A stretch of DNA of 52,165 nucleotides from Roseovarius sp. (GTDB lineage: Bacteria; Pseudomonadota; Alphaproteobacteria; Rhodobacterales; Rhodobacteraceae), in contig JAPOTF010000148.1 in assembly GCA_026709325.1 (NCBI GenBank), forward strand, positions 1-52,165. The letters run 5' to 3'. Shown one piece after another: positions 1-7,815 of the stretch (positions are counted from its first letter, which is position 1; each line of letters begins with the position of its first letter). Both the position numbers and the translations under genes were made by a program. The notes beneath the pieces are model-generated. The model was not told where the DNA came from. It did not search any database and worked only from the letters and a program-made list of their open reading frames with translations.

Positions 1-178
1 CCAATCTCCAAAATAACCGGCGTGTCGGATTGAACAAGATCTACAATCTCCTTGAGATAATGTTCCTTTTCCGCCTTAAAATGTCTTGTAGCATTCCGTT
101 AAATATTGCGCGCTCTCCAAATTTGTTCACATGCAATTCCAAGCTGAATTTATTTAATGGCGGAGCAATCGAATTCAA
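1..178 (-). pseudogene. Left-edge fragment, possibly methyltransferase-like, split between two frames
   Basis: The minus strand stays open from a TTG near 178 in one frame and ends at a stop near 36. A second frame then continues to the window edge, starting near the TTTT run around 77-80, with a segment ending in VILEIG. Joining the two with a one-base shift gives a continuous protein-like stretch with charged, helical character. An ILEIG-type strand can be the first strand of a SAM-dependent methyltransferase fold, but the glycine-rich loop lies beyond the edge, so the function is a guess. There is no ATG. It could be a real gene with an indel, or chance. Confidence 0.25.
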
Positions 179-248
179 TTATTCCGCAACTGGAATACGC
201 GTTCTCTACAGATGTTGAATTTGCGAGATTAACCGCAATGGCGATCTT

Positions 249-671
249 CTATGCAGATTCCATGGACCGAAAGTCCTTTATAATTATGTCGTCACACGGC
301 AATCTGCCCGCGATCTTGCTTCCGGGTTCAACCACACGCCAAAATGGCACAACATCGGTTTTGGATTTTCCGCTGTTCATTTCCTCCAGCGACAATTCCG
401 ATACAATCCTTAGAAATATTGAAGTGGTAACCGGACATGTTGCAACGGCACCGTTCTTTTCGGCCAGCTCGTCGCGCATTCGTTCAATTGCGCGTGTCTC
501 GCCATCGGGTATATCGGCAACATAGCTTGCGATATCCTTTGGCGAACTTATATACATGCGGGATCCCGCCTTGATTCCGCAAAAAGATTTTTCCAGAACA
601 ACGGTTCTTGGCGGCTTTGGGTTGTTGAAGCGTTTGGTCCAGTCAACGTTTTTTTTTGGCTTGGCGGGCAT
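249..671 (-). CDS. Conserved hypothetical protein, possibly MGMT-fold-like
   Basis: This 140-residue protein begins with a basic stretch (MPAKPKKN). It has a central ISSPKDIASYVADIP-like segment, then GETRAIERMRDELA, and a C-terminal half carrying TCPVTT, VVPFWRVVEPGSKIA and LPCDD. The TCPV/PFWRVV/LPCD layout resembles small uncharacterised alphaproteobacterial proteins that I associate loosely with methylated-DNA-cysteine-methyltransferase-like folds. The canonical PCHR active site is absent, so no DNA repair activity is claimed. It starts at ATG 671, two bases after the stop of the membrane protein upstream, so the pair is very probably one operon. The function is not recognised. Confidence 0.75.
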   Translation of the reverse strand: MPAKPKKNVDWTKRFNNPKPPRTVVLEKSFCGIKAGSRMYISSPKDIASYVADIPDGETRAIERMRDELAEKNGAVATCPVTTSIFLRIVSELSLEEMNSGKSKTDVVPFWRVVEPGSKIAGRLPCDDIIIKDFRSMESA

Positions 672-673
672 GG

Positions 674-1180
674 CTATTCTCCATTTTGCATGCGATTCTC
701 CACCTCTATGGCGAGTTCCTCAAGGTATTTTTCCGCAAAGGCCGTCGGGTTGAAAAAAAGTCTCGACACTATTCTAATAATCGGATTGGGGGTTGCGGAC
801 TGCTCGCGGATAAACAGCCTGGTTCCGCCTTCATCCAGTTTTGATATTTGCGCATCCCATCGGCCGGTAAAGCCGCGCTTGCTTTTGAATCCAAGAGAGA
901 TCTCGGTATCTGTGCTTTCAAGGATTTGGAATTCAATTCGATCGCCATCGGAAGTTGCTTCGATCCATGTTTTTTCTGAGGTTCGCTCAACGGATTTAAC
1001 CGATTTTCGCCATTCAGATTGGCTTTCGGCATCAAGAATTGTATCCCGCACAACTTGCGAAGGCGCCAAAATGGTTCGTGAAGTGGTTCCCGAGCGTGTC
1101 GGATGCAGCAGATGGCCGATTAGCAAGATGCATGCCGCAACCAGCAAAAAAACGGCAATTATCGCTATGGCAAGTTTCAA
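674..1180 (-). CDS. Membrane-anchored SRPBCC/START-like hypothetical protein
   Basis: The protein has 168 residues. Residues 2-24 form one strongly hydrophobic segment (AIAIIAVFLLVAACILLIG), a signal anchor. The remainder looks like the helix-grip fold of polyketide-cyclase/SRPBCC proteins: a predicted start around SRTILAPSQVVRDTILDAES, a SEWRKSVKSVE turn, alternating beta strands, and a long C-terminal helix (NPTAFAEKYLEELAIEVENRM). Such domains bind hydrophobic ligands or act as co-factors, and no substrate can be inferred here. It is the first gene of a two-gene minus-strand unit with the 140-residue hypothetical protein, diverging from the alcohol dehydrogenase across about 440 bases. Confidence 0.7.
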   Translation of the reverse strand: MKLAIAIIAVFLLVAACILLIGHLLHPTRSGTTSRTILAPSQVVRDTILDAESQSEWRKSVKSVERTSEKTWIEATSDGDRIEFQILESTDTEISLGFKSKRGFTGRWDAQISKLDEGGTRLFIREQSATPNPIIRIVSRLFFNPTAFAEKYLEELAIEVENRMQNGE

Positions 1181-1618
1181 GACAATACCTCTTGATTAAG
1201 TTAATCTCCCTGGGATGTTTGGCATTTCCATAAACGTGCACTTTAAATGGTGTCGGCATTTCCCGCAATGGCGGATTTGGTCGGATGAGCCATTCCCGCA
1301 AACTCGACAGAAAGTCCATGAAAAACCTTTTTAAAAAACATCGTAATACATTGAATAATTTAGTGAAAAAATTATCGGGAATTGCTGCGGTCAGATAAAC
1401 TGGTCATGATTTCAGGGAAATTCACAAGACAATCAGCATGGAGATTGCCATCTGAAGTCAATCCGAATGAACGATATGCGATGATCGGCTTTTATATGGA
1501 TTTGCAGGTGAGATTACACATGGATGTTTGCAACCTATGCATGGCTTGATTCTTTAGATTGCATTGGTACAGTATTGCATGTGCTCACTAAAATGCACCT
1601 ATTCAAAAGGCGCGGACA
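1181..1618. promoter_or_regulatory. Divergent intergenic region with a TGCA cluster
   Basis: No convincing gene lies in these 438 bases between the divergent SRPBCC gene and the alcohol dehydrogenase. Six TGCA tetramers fall at 1503, 1529, 1538, 1560, 1576 and 1594, all within 95 bases of each other and just upstream of the dehydrogenase start. Two of them belong to a direct repeat of ATTGCAT (1558 and 1574, 16 bases apart). BzdR/BoxR-type regulators of benzoate genes in Azoarcus are known to bind operators built on TGCA repeats, and a boxR gene lies at 16.5 kb. A role as a BoxR operator is inference. Confidence 0.45.
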
Positions 1619-2764
1619 ATGAATATTAACGGGAACTGGGCATTTCCGACCAATGTCAGATTTGGGCCCGGGAAGATATCGGAATTGCCCGAGGCCTGCA
1701 TGCGGGCGGGAATGCGCAATCCCCTGCTGATTACCGATAAGGGGTTGATCAATCATTCAATAACGCAAGGCGCTTTGGATGTTCTTGCAGAGGCGGGATA
1801 CGGCAAGTCGATCTTTGCGAATGTGGACGCAAATCCAAATGAGCATAATCTTATAGACGGCATTGCCGCATTTAAATCAGGCGAGCACGATGGCGTGGTG
1901 GCGTTTGGCGGCGGCTCGGGCATAGATCTGGCAAAAATGGTCGCGTTTATGGCGGGCCAGTCTCTTGATGTCTGGGAGTTTGAGGATGTCGGCGACAACT
2001 GGCGGCGCGCGGACGAAAAAGCCATTTCTCCCTCAGTGGCAATACCCACAACCGCCGGTACCGGATCGGAGGTTGGCAGGGCCAGCGTTATTACAAATTC
2101 AAAAACCCGGATGAAAAAGATCATTTATCACCCGAAGGTCTTGCCGGTTCAGGTAATCTGTGATCCGGAGCTGACAACGAGTATGCCCGGGCACATTACC
2201 GCGGGAACGGGATTGGATGCGTTCGCCCATTGCGTGGAGGCCTATTCAAGCCCGCATTATCACCCCATGTGTCAGGGCATAGCGCTGGAGGGCATGCGTC
2301 TTGCAGTCAGATATCTGCCGCGCGCATTTGAAAACGGAAGCGATCTCGAGGCCCGAGCGCACATGATGAGCGCGGCCGCCATGGGCGCCACGGCATTTCA
2401 AAAGGGTCTTGGCGCGATCCATTCGATGAGCCATCCGGTCGGTGCATGTTTCAACACCCATCATGGCACAACCAACGCCGTCTGCATGCCAGCCGTTCTT
2501 GAGTTCAACGCGCCTGCAATCGCGGACAGGTTCAATCATGCGGCGTCATATCTTGGAATTTCCGGAGGGTTTGAGGGCTTTTGCGGTTTTGTGAGGGAAT
2601 TGAATGAACGGCTGGAAATTCCAGCCGGATTAAGTGAATTTGGCGTGAACGCCGATCACATACCCGATTTGGCCAGAGACGCGATTGAAGATCCTTCATG
2701 CGCCGGAAATCCCGTCGAATTGACCGTGAGTGCGCTGGAGGAGTTGTATCGCTCCGCTTTGTGA
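1619..2764 (+). CDS. Iron-containing alcohol dehydrogenase
   Basis: The protein has 381 residues, the normal length for group III (Fe-dependent) alcohol dehydrogenases. The cofactor-binding motif GGGS is at 97-100 and GTGSE at 147-151. The metal ligands can be matched to D200, H204, H268 and H282, with the family spacing (D-x3-H, then GAIHSMSHP and NTHHG). It would oxidise an alcohol, or reduce an aldehyde, with NAD(P)H in the cytoplasm. It opens the aromatic catabolic region, so an aromatic alcohol or a ring-cleavage aldehyde is a plausible substrate, but the sequence does not decide. The start ATG follows a weak AAGG sequence. The promoter carries the TGCA cluster. Confidence 0.92.
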   Translation: MNINGNWAFPTNVRFGPGKISELPEACMRAGMRNPLLITDKGLINHSITQGALDVLAEAGYGKSIFANVDANPNEHNLIDGIAAFKSGEHDGVVAFGGGSGIDLAKMVAFMAGQSLDVWEFEDVGDNWRRADEKAISPSVAIPTTAGTGSEVGRASVITNSKTRMKKIIYHPKVLPVQVICDPELTTSMPGHITAGTGLDAFAHCVEAYSSPHYHPMCQGIALEGMRLAVRYLPRAFENGSDLEARAHMMSAAAMGATAFQKGLGAIHSMSHPVGACFNTHHGTTNAVCMPAVLEFNAPAIADRFNHAASYLGISGGFEGFCGFVRELNERLEIPAGLSEFGVNADHIPDLARDAIEDPSCAGNPVELTVSALEELYRSAL

Positions 2765-3805
2765 CCGTTTTAAATGCGGATAATGATTTTGCCGTGAAAA
2801 CAAGGGTTTCATGCCTCATAAACATTGCGCAAAGATTCCGCTTAAGGTGTTTTGCCTTTCAGCGACAGCGCTTTTGGTATGAGGGTGGTTATTGAATGAG
2901 ATGACTTGACGCTGCGATTTTGTTTCAGATTGTTATCCAGAATATCGGCCTTCGCGGTTTTTACTCTTTTGGCGGCTTGTCTCGCGTTTTTCGGAGATTG
3001 CCGTTTGCGCCATTAGAGGTCACGACGGGGACCGCCGACGGTCGATGACGTTCCGTTTTGTGTCTTTCAAATCGGTGACTTTGCTTTGCGGGCGTAAATC
3101 GATTAATTCATTGCAGAATGCCACCTTTCACGGGAATTTTTCAATGTATTGCCACTGAATGTTGTACTTGTGGCGAATTTTCCGTTCTGTCCATCCGAGC
3201 GACTTTTCAATAAAGGGCGCAGCGGCCAGGAGTCTGTCCAGTGTTTGATGGCCTGACCTTGATTGGCATATCGCTCCGCCACCGTTGTTGAAAGTGGATC
3301 GTTGCTCAAAAAGAACGCGTCCAATCCCTTAATGCGCCAATGCCAAAGTCGTCGTCATGCCAACCGGACCCGCTCAAGCAACAGTCCCCGGAGCAGGCGC
3401 ATCGTGCCTGTCTCGCCCGTCACCTGCAGGGGTGGAAATCCGGGACATTAAAAGTGGAGTGAATTCCATATGGTTTCGCCCGCGCGGCCTCATTCTGCGG
3501 CCTCCCGCTTTTGCGTTGCCGCTGATGACTGGATTAATCGGCATTGTTTATGCGGATAAAATGGTAAAGTGCAACAACGTCGGCCTTGTTGCAACAAGCG
3601 AGTGTCAATGAACCGCGCGAGCCCGCGGGAGGGATTCCATAAATAATGCTGAATTCATTTCAAACCGTGACATTTGCCGTCGCATATGCAATATGTGAAA
3701 TGACAAGCACGCTTTGCAAAAAGATGCGCGCTAAATTGCCGATTTCGAACTTGTCGGCGACCATGGCAGGGCGCATCGCAAAACAGGTCAATGGGAGGAG
3801 TTCAA
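2765..3805. other. 1-kb gap without an intact gene
   Basis: Between the alcohol dehydrogenase and the TRAP genes no reading frame has both a plausible start and family features. The middle holds a possible decayed minus-strand gene (3128-3420, listed separately). The last 150 bases are AT-richer, contain two TGCA elements (an ATATGCAATAT context near 3688 and TTTGCAAA near 3712) and probably carry the promoter of dctP. The ribosome site GGAGGAG ends just before ATG 3806. Confidence 0.5.
3128..3420 (-). pseudogene. Remnant of an unidentified minus-strand gene
   Basis: Read on the minus strand, three frames each give a short protein-like piece in a consistent order: a start-like MRLLRGLLLERVRLA, then GLDAFFLSNDPLSTTVAERYA, then LDRLLAAAPFIEKSLGW continuing to a stop after EKFP at 3128. 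Linking them needs two or more frame changes and passes stop codons. The last piece in particular has the look of a conserved C-terminus. I do not recognise the family. It may be a decayed gene or coincidence. Confidence 0.3.
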
Positions 3806-4852
3806 ATGACCATTAAAACAACTGTATCGCACTCACTTTGCGGCGCCGCAATATTGGCCGTGCTGACCAGTGGCGCTTTGGCGCAGGAAGTCACGCTAAA
3901 ACTGCACCAGTTCCTGCCTCCGCAGGCAAACGTGCCCAAACTCGTTTTGGACGTGTGGGCCGACAAGGTTGAGGAAACATCGGGAAATCGCATTAAAATA
4001 GATCGCTTTCCATCCATGCAGCTCGGTGGCAGCCCGCCCGAATTGCTTGACCAGGCAATAGATGGAGTCGCCGACATCATATGGACGGTTGTTGGCTACA
4101 CCCCGGGCCGCTTCCCTTCAACTGAAGTTTTTGAACTGCCTTTTATGGTTGAGGATGCGCGCGCCGCTTCATGCGCATATTGGAAAATGTTTGAAGAGCA
4201 CATGGAGAATGACGAATTCTCGGCGGTTAAAATTCTTGGCACATGGGTGCACGGACCAGGCATGTTCCACACAAGTGATCCCGTTGAAACGCCCGCAGAC
4301 CTGCAGGGCATGAAAATCCGGGGCGGTTCGCGTCTTGTCAACGACCTGCTGGTCGCTGCCGGCGCAACGCCGGTGGGCATGCCGGTTCCGGCGGTGCCCG
4401 AAGCGCTTTCAAAAGGCGTAATCGACGGCACCACCATTCCATGGGAGGTCACCACAGCGCTGAAAATTCCCGAGCTCGTGGAGAACCACACCGAGTTCGA
4501 CGGCGCGGCCCTTTACACACTCACTTTTGTATTGGCCATGAACAAGGAGAAATTTGACAGTCTGCCGGACGATCTGAAAGCGGTCGTGGACGACAGTTCC
4601 GGACTGAATTTCTCGATTTTCGCTGGTGGAACCCAGGCTGATGCGGATGGTCCAGCGCGTGAAATCGCCATGGATAACGGCAACAACATCATTACGGTCA
4701 GCGACACCACCGAATGGGAGGCGCTGGTAAGGCCAATCTACGACACATGGGTCGCCGACATGCAATCGAGAGGCAAAGACGGACAGGCTCTCATAGATCA
4801 GGCGCAATCGCTCATGAGCGGCGAATGCGCTGGTGCCGACGCCAAGATGTAA
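3806..4852 (+). CDS. dctP: TRAP transporter solute-binding protein DctP
   Basis: The ATG at 3806 is chosen over the in-frame ATG at 3791 because GGAGGAG lies directly upstream of it. The 348-residue product starts with a cleavable signal peptide (basic MTIKTT, hydrophobic core, ALA before QEV). The body follows the DctP pattern: an N-terminal strand KLHQFLPP, VADIIW, ELPF, the central DLQGMKIRGGSR with the arginine region that in this family clamps a ligand carboxylate, and a GVIDGTTIPW segment. It would catch an organic acid in the periplasm and hand it to DctQM. Its position in front of benzoate-activation genes suggests an aromatic acid as ligand, which is inference. Confidence 0.93.
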   Translation: MTIKTTVSHSLCGAAILAVLTSGALAQEVTLKLHQFLPPQANVPKLVLDVWADKVEETSGNRIKIDRFPSMQLGGSPPELLDQAIDGVADIIWTVVGYTPGRFPSTEVFELPFMVEDARAASCAYWKMFEEHMENDEFSAVKILGTWVHGPGMFHTSDPVETPADLQGMKIRGGSRLVNDLLVAAGATPVGMPVPAVPEALSKGVIDGTTIPWEVTTALKIPELVENHTEFDGAALYTLTFVLAMNKEKFDSLPDDLKAVVDDSSGLNFSIFAGGTQADADGPAREIAMDNGNNIITVSDTTEWEALVRPIYDTWVADMQSRGKDGQALIDQAQSLMSGECAGADAKM

Positions 4853-4865
4853 AAAAAGCCGGCGC

Positions 4866-4885
4866 GCGGTCGAAATGACGACCGC
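4866..4885 (+). promoter_or_regulatory. Intercistronic stem-loop after dctP
   Basis: A perfect 7-bp inverted repeat (GCGGTCG/CGACCGC) with a 6-base loop sits 13 bases after the dctP stop and before dctQ. There is no T-run, so it is not a classical terminator. Hairpins at this place in binding-protein operons commonly protect the upstream mRNA and favour excess binding protein over permease. That role is inferred. Confidence 0.4.
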
Positions 4886-4911
4886 CGCCAGGTTCCTGGC
4901 CCAGGCATCGC

Positions 4912-5496
4912 ATGTATGGCATAATGGACAGATTGGCGCGTTTGTTTGCCGTGCTGGGTGGCGCGGTGCTGTCCGCGGTAATCATTCTCACATGCCTGTC
5001 CATAATCGGGAGACTTGCAAACTCCATTCTGCATGGCGATGTCTTGCAGGGAGTCATGCCCGGTTTTGCAAATGCGCTGCTTGCTACCGGCGTGGGTCCA
5101 ATCAATGGCGATTTTGAGCTTGTTGAAGCGGGAATGGCCTTTGCAATATTTGCGTTTCTGCCGCTTTGCCAGTTAAATGGCACACACGCATCAGTCGATA
5201 TATTCACCTCGCGTCTGCCATTGAGGGTCTACCGCTTTCTCAGGGCCTTCATTGAAATCGTTTTTGCGGGCGTGCTGATTGTGATTGCCTGGCAGTTGGG
5301 CCAGGGGACGCTTGGCAAGCAGGCGACCGGACAAACGACGTTTCTTCTCGAGTTCCCCCTGTGGTGGCCCTATGCGCTGAGTTTGCCGGGCGCCGCGTGC
5401 GCCGCATTGGTTTCGATTTATGTGGCCGCTTTAAGGCTCGTGGAAGTCGCCACCGGGGGTGGTGTTCTGCCGCCGGAAACGGAGGCGGGACATTGA
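4912..5496 (+). CDS. dctQ: TRAP transporter small permease DctQ
   Basis: The 194-residue membrane protein has four hydrophobic segments (about 15-35, 70-95, 115-135 and 150-172), the DctQ topology. The loop between the first two is long and contains GPINGDFELVEAG, whose Glu-rich end matches the usual start of the second helix. It pairs with the large subunit DctM in the inner membrane for Na+-driven uptake. The ATG at 4912 has no clear ribosome site, and ATG 4924 is an alternative. Its stop overlaps the start of dctM by 3 bases, so the two are translationally coupled. Confidence 0.88.
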   Translation: MYGIMDRLARLFAVLGGAVLSAVIILTCLSIIGRLANSILHGDVLQGVMPGFANALLATGVGPINGDFELVEAGMAFAIFAFLPLCQLNGTHASVDIFTSRLPLRVYRFLRAFIEIVFAGVLIVIAWQLGQGTLGKQATGQTTFLLEFPLWWPYALSLPGAACAALVSIYVAALRLVEVATGGGVLPPETEAGH

Positions 5497-6989
5497 GCGA
5501 CATAATGATCGGACTGCTGTCCTTTCCGGCACTTCTCGCACTGATATTTCTGCGCATTCCGATAGGTCTCGCAATGTTTCTGACCGGGCTGGTTGGGCTG
5601 ATTTTGACAACCGGAGACGCCACCATCCCCCTTGCGCGGCTGAAATCCGAAACCTACACGACTTTCTCAAATTATTCCCTGTCCATGGTGCCGATATTTT
5701 TGCTGATGGGGCATTTCGCCACACTTGGCGGCATGAGTCAGGCTTTGTTCAAGGCCGCGGAAAGCTGGCTCGGGCATCGCAAGGGCGGTGTCGCAATGGC
5801 ATCTGTTGGAGCCTGCGCGGGATTTGGCGCGATCTGCGGTTCTTCACTGGCCACGGCCGCCACAATGAGTCGCGTGGCTCTTCCCGAATTGCGCGCACAT
5901 GGATATGCAGGTGGATTTTCCACCGCAACCTTGGCTGCGGGCGGTACGCTCGGCATTTTAATCCCCCCGTCAGTGGTACTGGTTATCTACGCGATACTGA
6001 CGGAGCAAAACATCGCCAAGCTTTTTCTGGCCGCGTTTATACCCGGGATTATGGCGGCGGTTGGATACATGATTGCGATTGGCATTTATGTGCGGGTCAA
6101 TCCAGGCTCTGCAGGTGCCCGCGAACGGGTTCCGTATTTGGAGCGGTTTCGCGCGATGACCGAGGTATGGCCTGTTCTGGTGGTGTTTTTTCTGGTTGTG
6201 GGAGGAATCTATCTCGGCTGGTTTACTCCTACGGAGGGTGCCGCCGTGGGCGCGTTCGGAACGGGTTTGATCGCGTATTTTGCCGGAGGCCTTACACTGA
6301 AAACGCTCGCGGAGAGCTTCCATGTAACGGCCCGCACAACCGCGATGATCTTTTTCATCGTTCTGGGCGCCGCTTTCTACAACGGGTTTCTGGCATTGAC
6401 GCAAATGCCGCAGGAAGCCGCGGCCTGGGTTGGATCCAGCGGTTTCAACCCCTGGATCGTTCTTGTAATGATTCTCGTGTTTTATCTCCTGCTGGGCTGC
6501 GTGATGGACAGTCTGTCGATGATTCTTCTGACAATTCCCATTTTCTGGCCAATTGTTCAGGAACTGGATTTTGGACTTGTAAGCATGGTCGATCTGCAAT
6601 CCGCGCGGCTTTCAGATCTCGTGGCCGGCGGCGGGGAAATTCCCGCGGCTCTTCTCGGCGAGGCGCAGACCATTCTTGCGAGCGGGCGGGAACTGACCCG
6701 TGAAATGTCAAGGGAACTTGGTTTGAGAGGCGCATCCACCGGTGCGCTCGCGCGAATCAACATTGAACACACGGCCATATGGTTTGGCATTCTGGTACTG
6801 GTTGTCGTGGAAGTAGGTCTCATCACGCCTCCAGTGGGCATGAATCTTTTTGTGATCAATGCAATGGATAGGGAAACGCCCATGATTGAAACATACAAGG
6901 CGGTTCTGTATTTTGTCGCGTCCGATCTCATTCGCGTTGGGATTCTTGTTGCCTTCCCTATAATAATATTAATGTTTCTACCATGGTAG
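5493..6989 (+). CDS. dctM: TRAP transporter large permease DctM
   Basis: The start is placed at TTG 5493, which overlaps the dctQ stop and is preceded by GGAGGCGGG; ATG 5505 is the alternative. The 498-residue protein has the DctM pattern of many membrane segments, with the conserved motifs FLLMGHFA, GAICGSSLATAATMS (about 112-126), LGILIPPS (153-160), FTPTEGAA, MDSLSMILLTIPIFWP and ITPPVGMNL. It forms the transport pathway. It is longer than a typical DctM because of a polar, helical insertion at about 361-426 between the last two conserved motifs. The reading frame is intact through this insertion. Confidence 0.93.
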   Translation: MSDIMIGLLSFPALLALIFLRIPIGLAMFLTGLVGLILTTGDATIPLARLKSETYTTFSNYSLSMVPIFLLMGHFATLGGMSQALFKAAESWLGHRKGGVAMASVGACAGFGAICGSSLATAATMSRVALPELRAHGYAGGFSTATLAAGGTLGILIPPSVVLVIYAILTEQNIAKLFLAAFIPGIMAAVGYMIAIGIYVRVNPGSAGARERVPYLERFRAMTEVWPVLVVFFLVVGGIYLGWFTPTEGAAVGAFGTGLIAYFAGGLTLKTLAESFHVTARTTAMIFFIVLGAAFYNGFLALTQMPQEAAAWVGSSGFNPWIVLVMILVFYLLLGCVMDSLSMILLTIPIFWPIVQELDFGLVSMVDLQSARLSDLVAGGGEIPAALLGEAQTILASGRELTREMSRELGLRGASTGALARINIEHTAIWFGILVLVVVEVGLITPPVGMNLFVINAMDRETPMIETYKAVLYFVASDLIRVGILVAFPIIILMFLPW

Positions 6990-7046
6990 CGGATCGCGTT
7001 CGCTTTCCGGGACGGGTTTGGCATTCGGCAGAAAGGAGAGGGGTGG

Positions 7047-7811
7047 ATGGACATTGAAGGACATGGCGCAATTGTCACTGGAGGCGCAAGCGGTCTTGGA
7101 AAGGCCACCGCGCGGCATCTTGCATCGCTTGGCGCGGATGTGACCATACTGGACAACAGCGGCGAACTGGCGGCACAGGTTGCCGCCGAGATAAACGGGC
7201 ATTCGCGGCAATGCGACGTCACGCGGGAAGAATCCGTTGCCGAAGGGGTTAACTCGGCTATTGCCCGGTTTGGGCAAGCTCCCCGAATTGTCGTCAATTG
7301 CGCGGGAATTGGAATTGCGGCGCGCATTATCGGTCGAGAGGGCAAGGTGTCCACCAAGACCTTCCGGCAGGTTTTGGAGGTCAACCTGTTTGGCACCTAC
7401 AATGTCATGACTTACGCCGCGCAGGCAATGATGTCTCTGAATCGGCTTGACAATGGAGAGCGCGGCGTCATTGTCAACACTGCATCTGTGGCATATGAGG
7501 ATGGACAGATTGGACAATCCGCCTATGCCGCCTCCAAAGGCGCAATCGCGTCAATGTGCCTCCCCGCGGCAAGGGAATTCGCGAAACAGGGCATAAGGGT
7601 GCTGGCCATTGCGCCCGGCCTGTTTGAAACGCCGATGATGCAGGGTCTGCCACGGGAAACCGTTGACGGAATAGTTGCCAACATACCGTTTCCCAATCGT
7701 CTGGGCGCACCCGGGGAGTTTGGCCAACTGGCGGCAGACATAATCTCCAATCCCTATCTCAATGGAACCGTGATTCGCCTTGACGCCTCGGTACGCCTTC
7801 CGCCGAGATGA
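7047..7811 (+). CDS. Short-chain dehydrogenase, 3-hydroxyacyl-CoA dehydrogenase type II-like
   Basis: The 254-residue classical SDR has the cofactor motif TGGASGLG at 11-18, NCAG at 84-87, and catalytic S147, Y160 and K164. Aspartate 36 at the end of strand two (ILDNS) indicates NAD preference. Overall it resembles the HADH2/17-beta-HSD10 group, which oxidises 3-hydroxyacyl-CoA thioesters. In this cluster it could serve the lower beta-oxidation steps after ring cleavage, alongside the fused dehydrogenase at 17.5 kb. GGAGAGGGG precedes ATG 7047. The next gene, a broken hydratase, starts 4 bases after its stop. Confidence 0.9.
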   Translation: MDIEGHGAIVTGGASGLGKATARHLASLGADVTILDNSGELAAQVAAEINGHSRQCDVTREESVAEGVNSAIARFGQAPRIVVNCAGIGIAARIIGREGKVSTKTFRQVLEVNLFGTYNVMTYAAQAMMSLNRLDNGERGVIVNTASVAYEDGQIGQSAYAASKGAIASMCLPAAREFAKQGIRVLAIAPGLFETPMMQGLPRETVDGIVANIPFPNRLGAPGEFGQLAADIISNPYLNGTVIRLDASVRLPPR

Positions 7812-7815
7812 TCAA

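Noticed and set aside
5459-6703. 414-codon frame overlapping dctM in another frame
   Set aside because: It is rich in Arg, His and Cys and motif-free, and dctM in the other frame carries all TRAP signatures.
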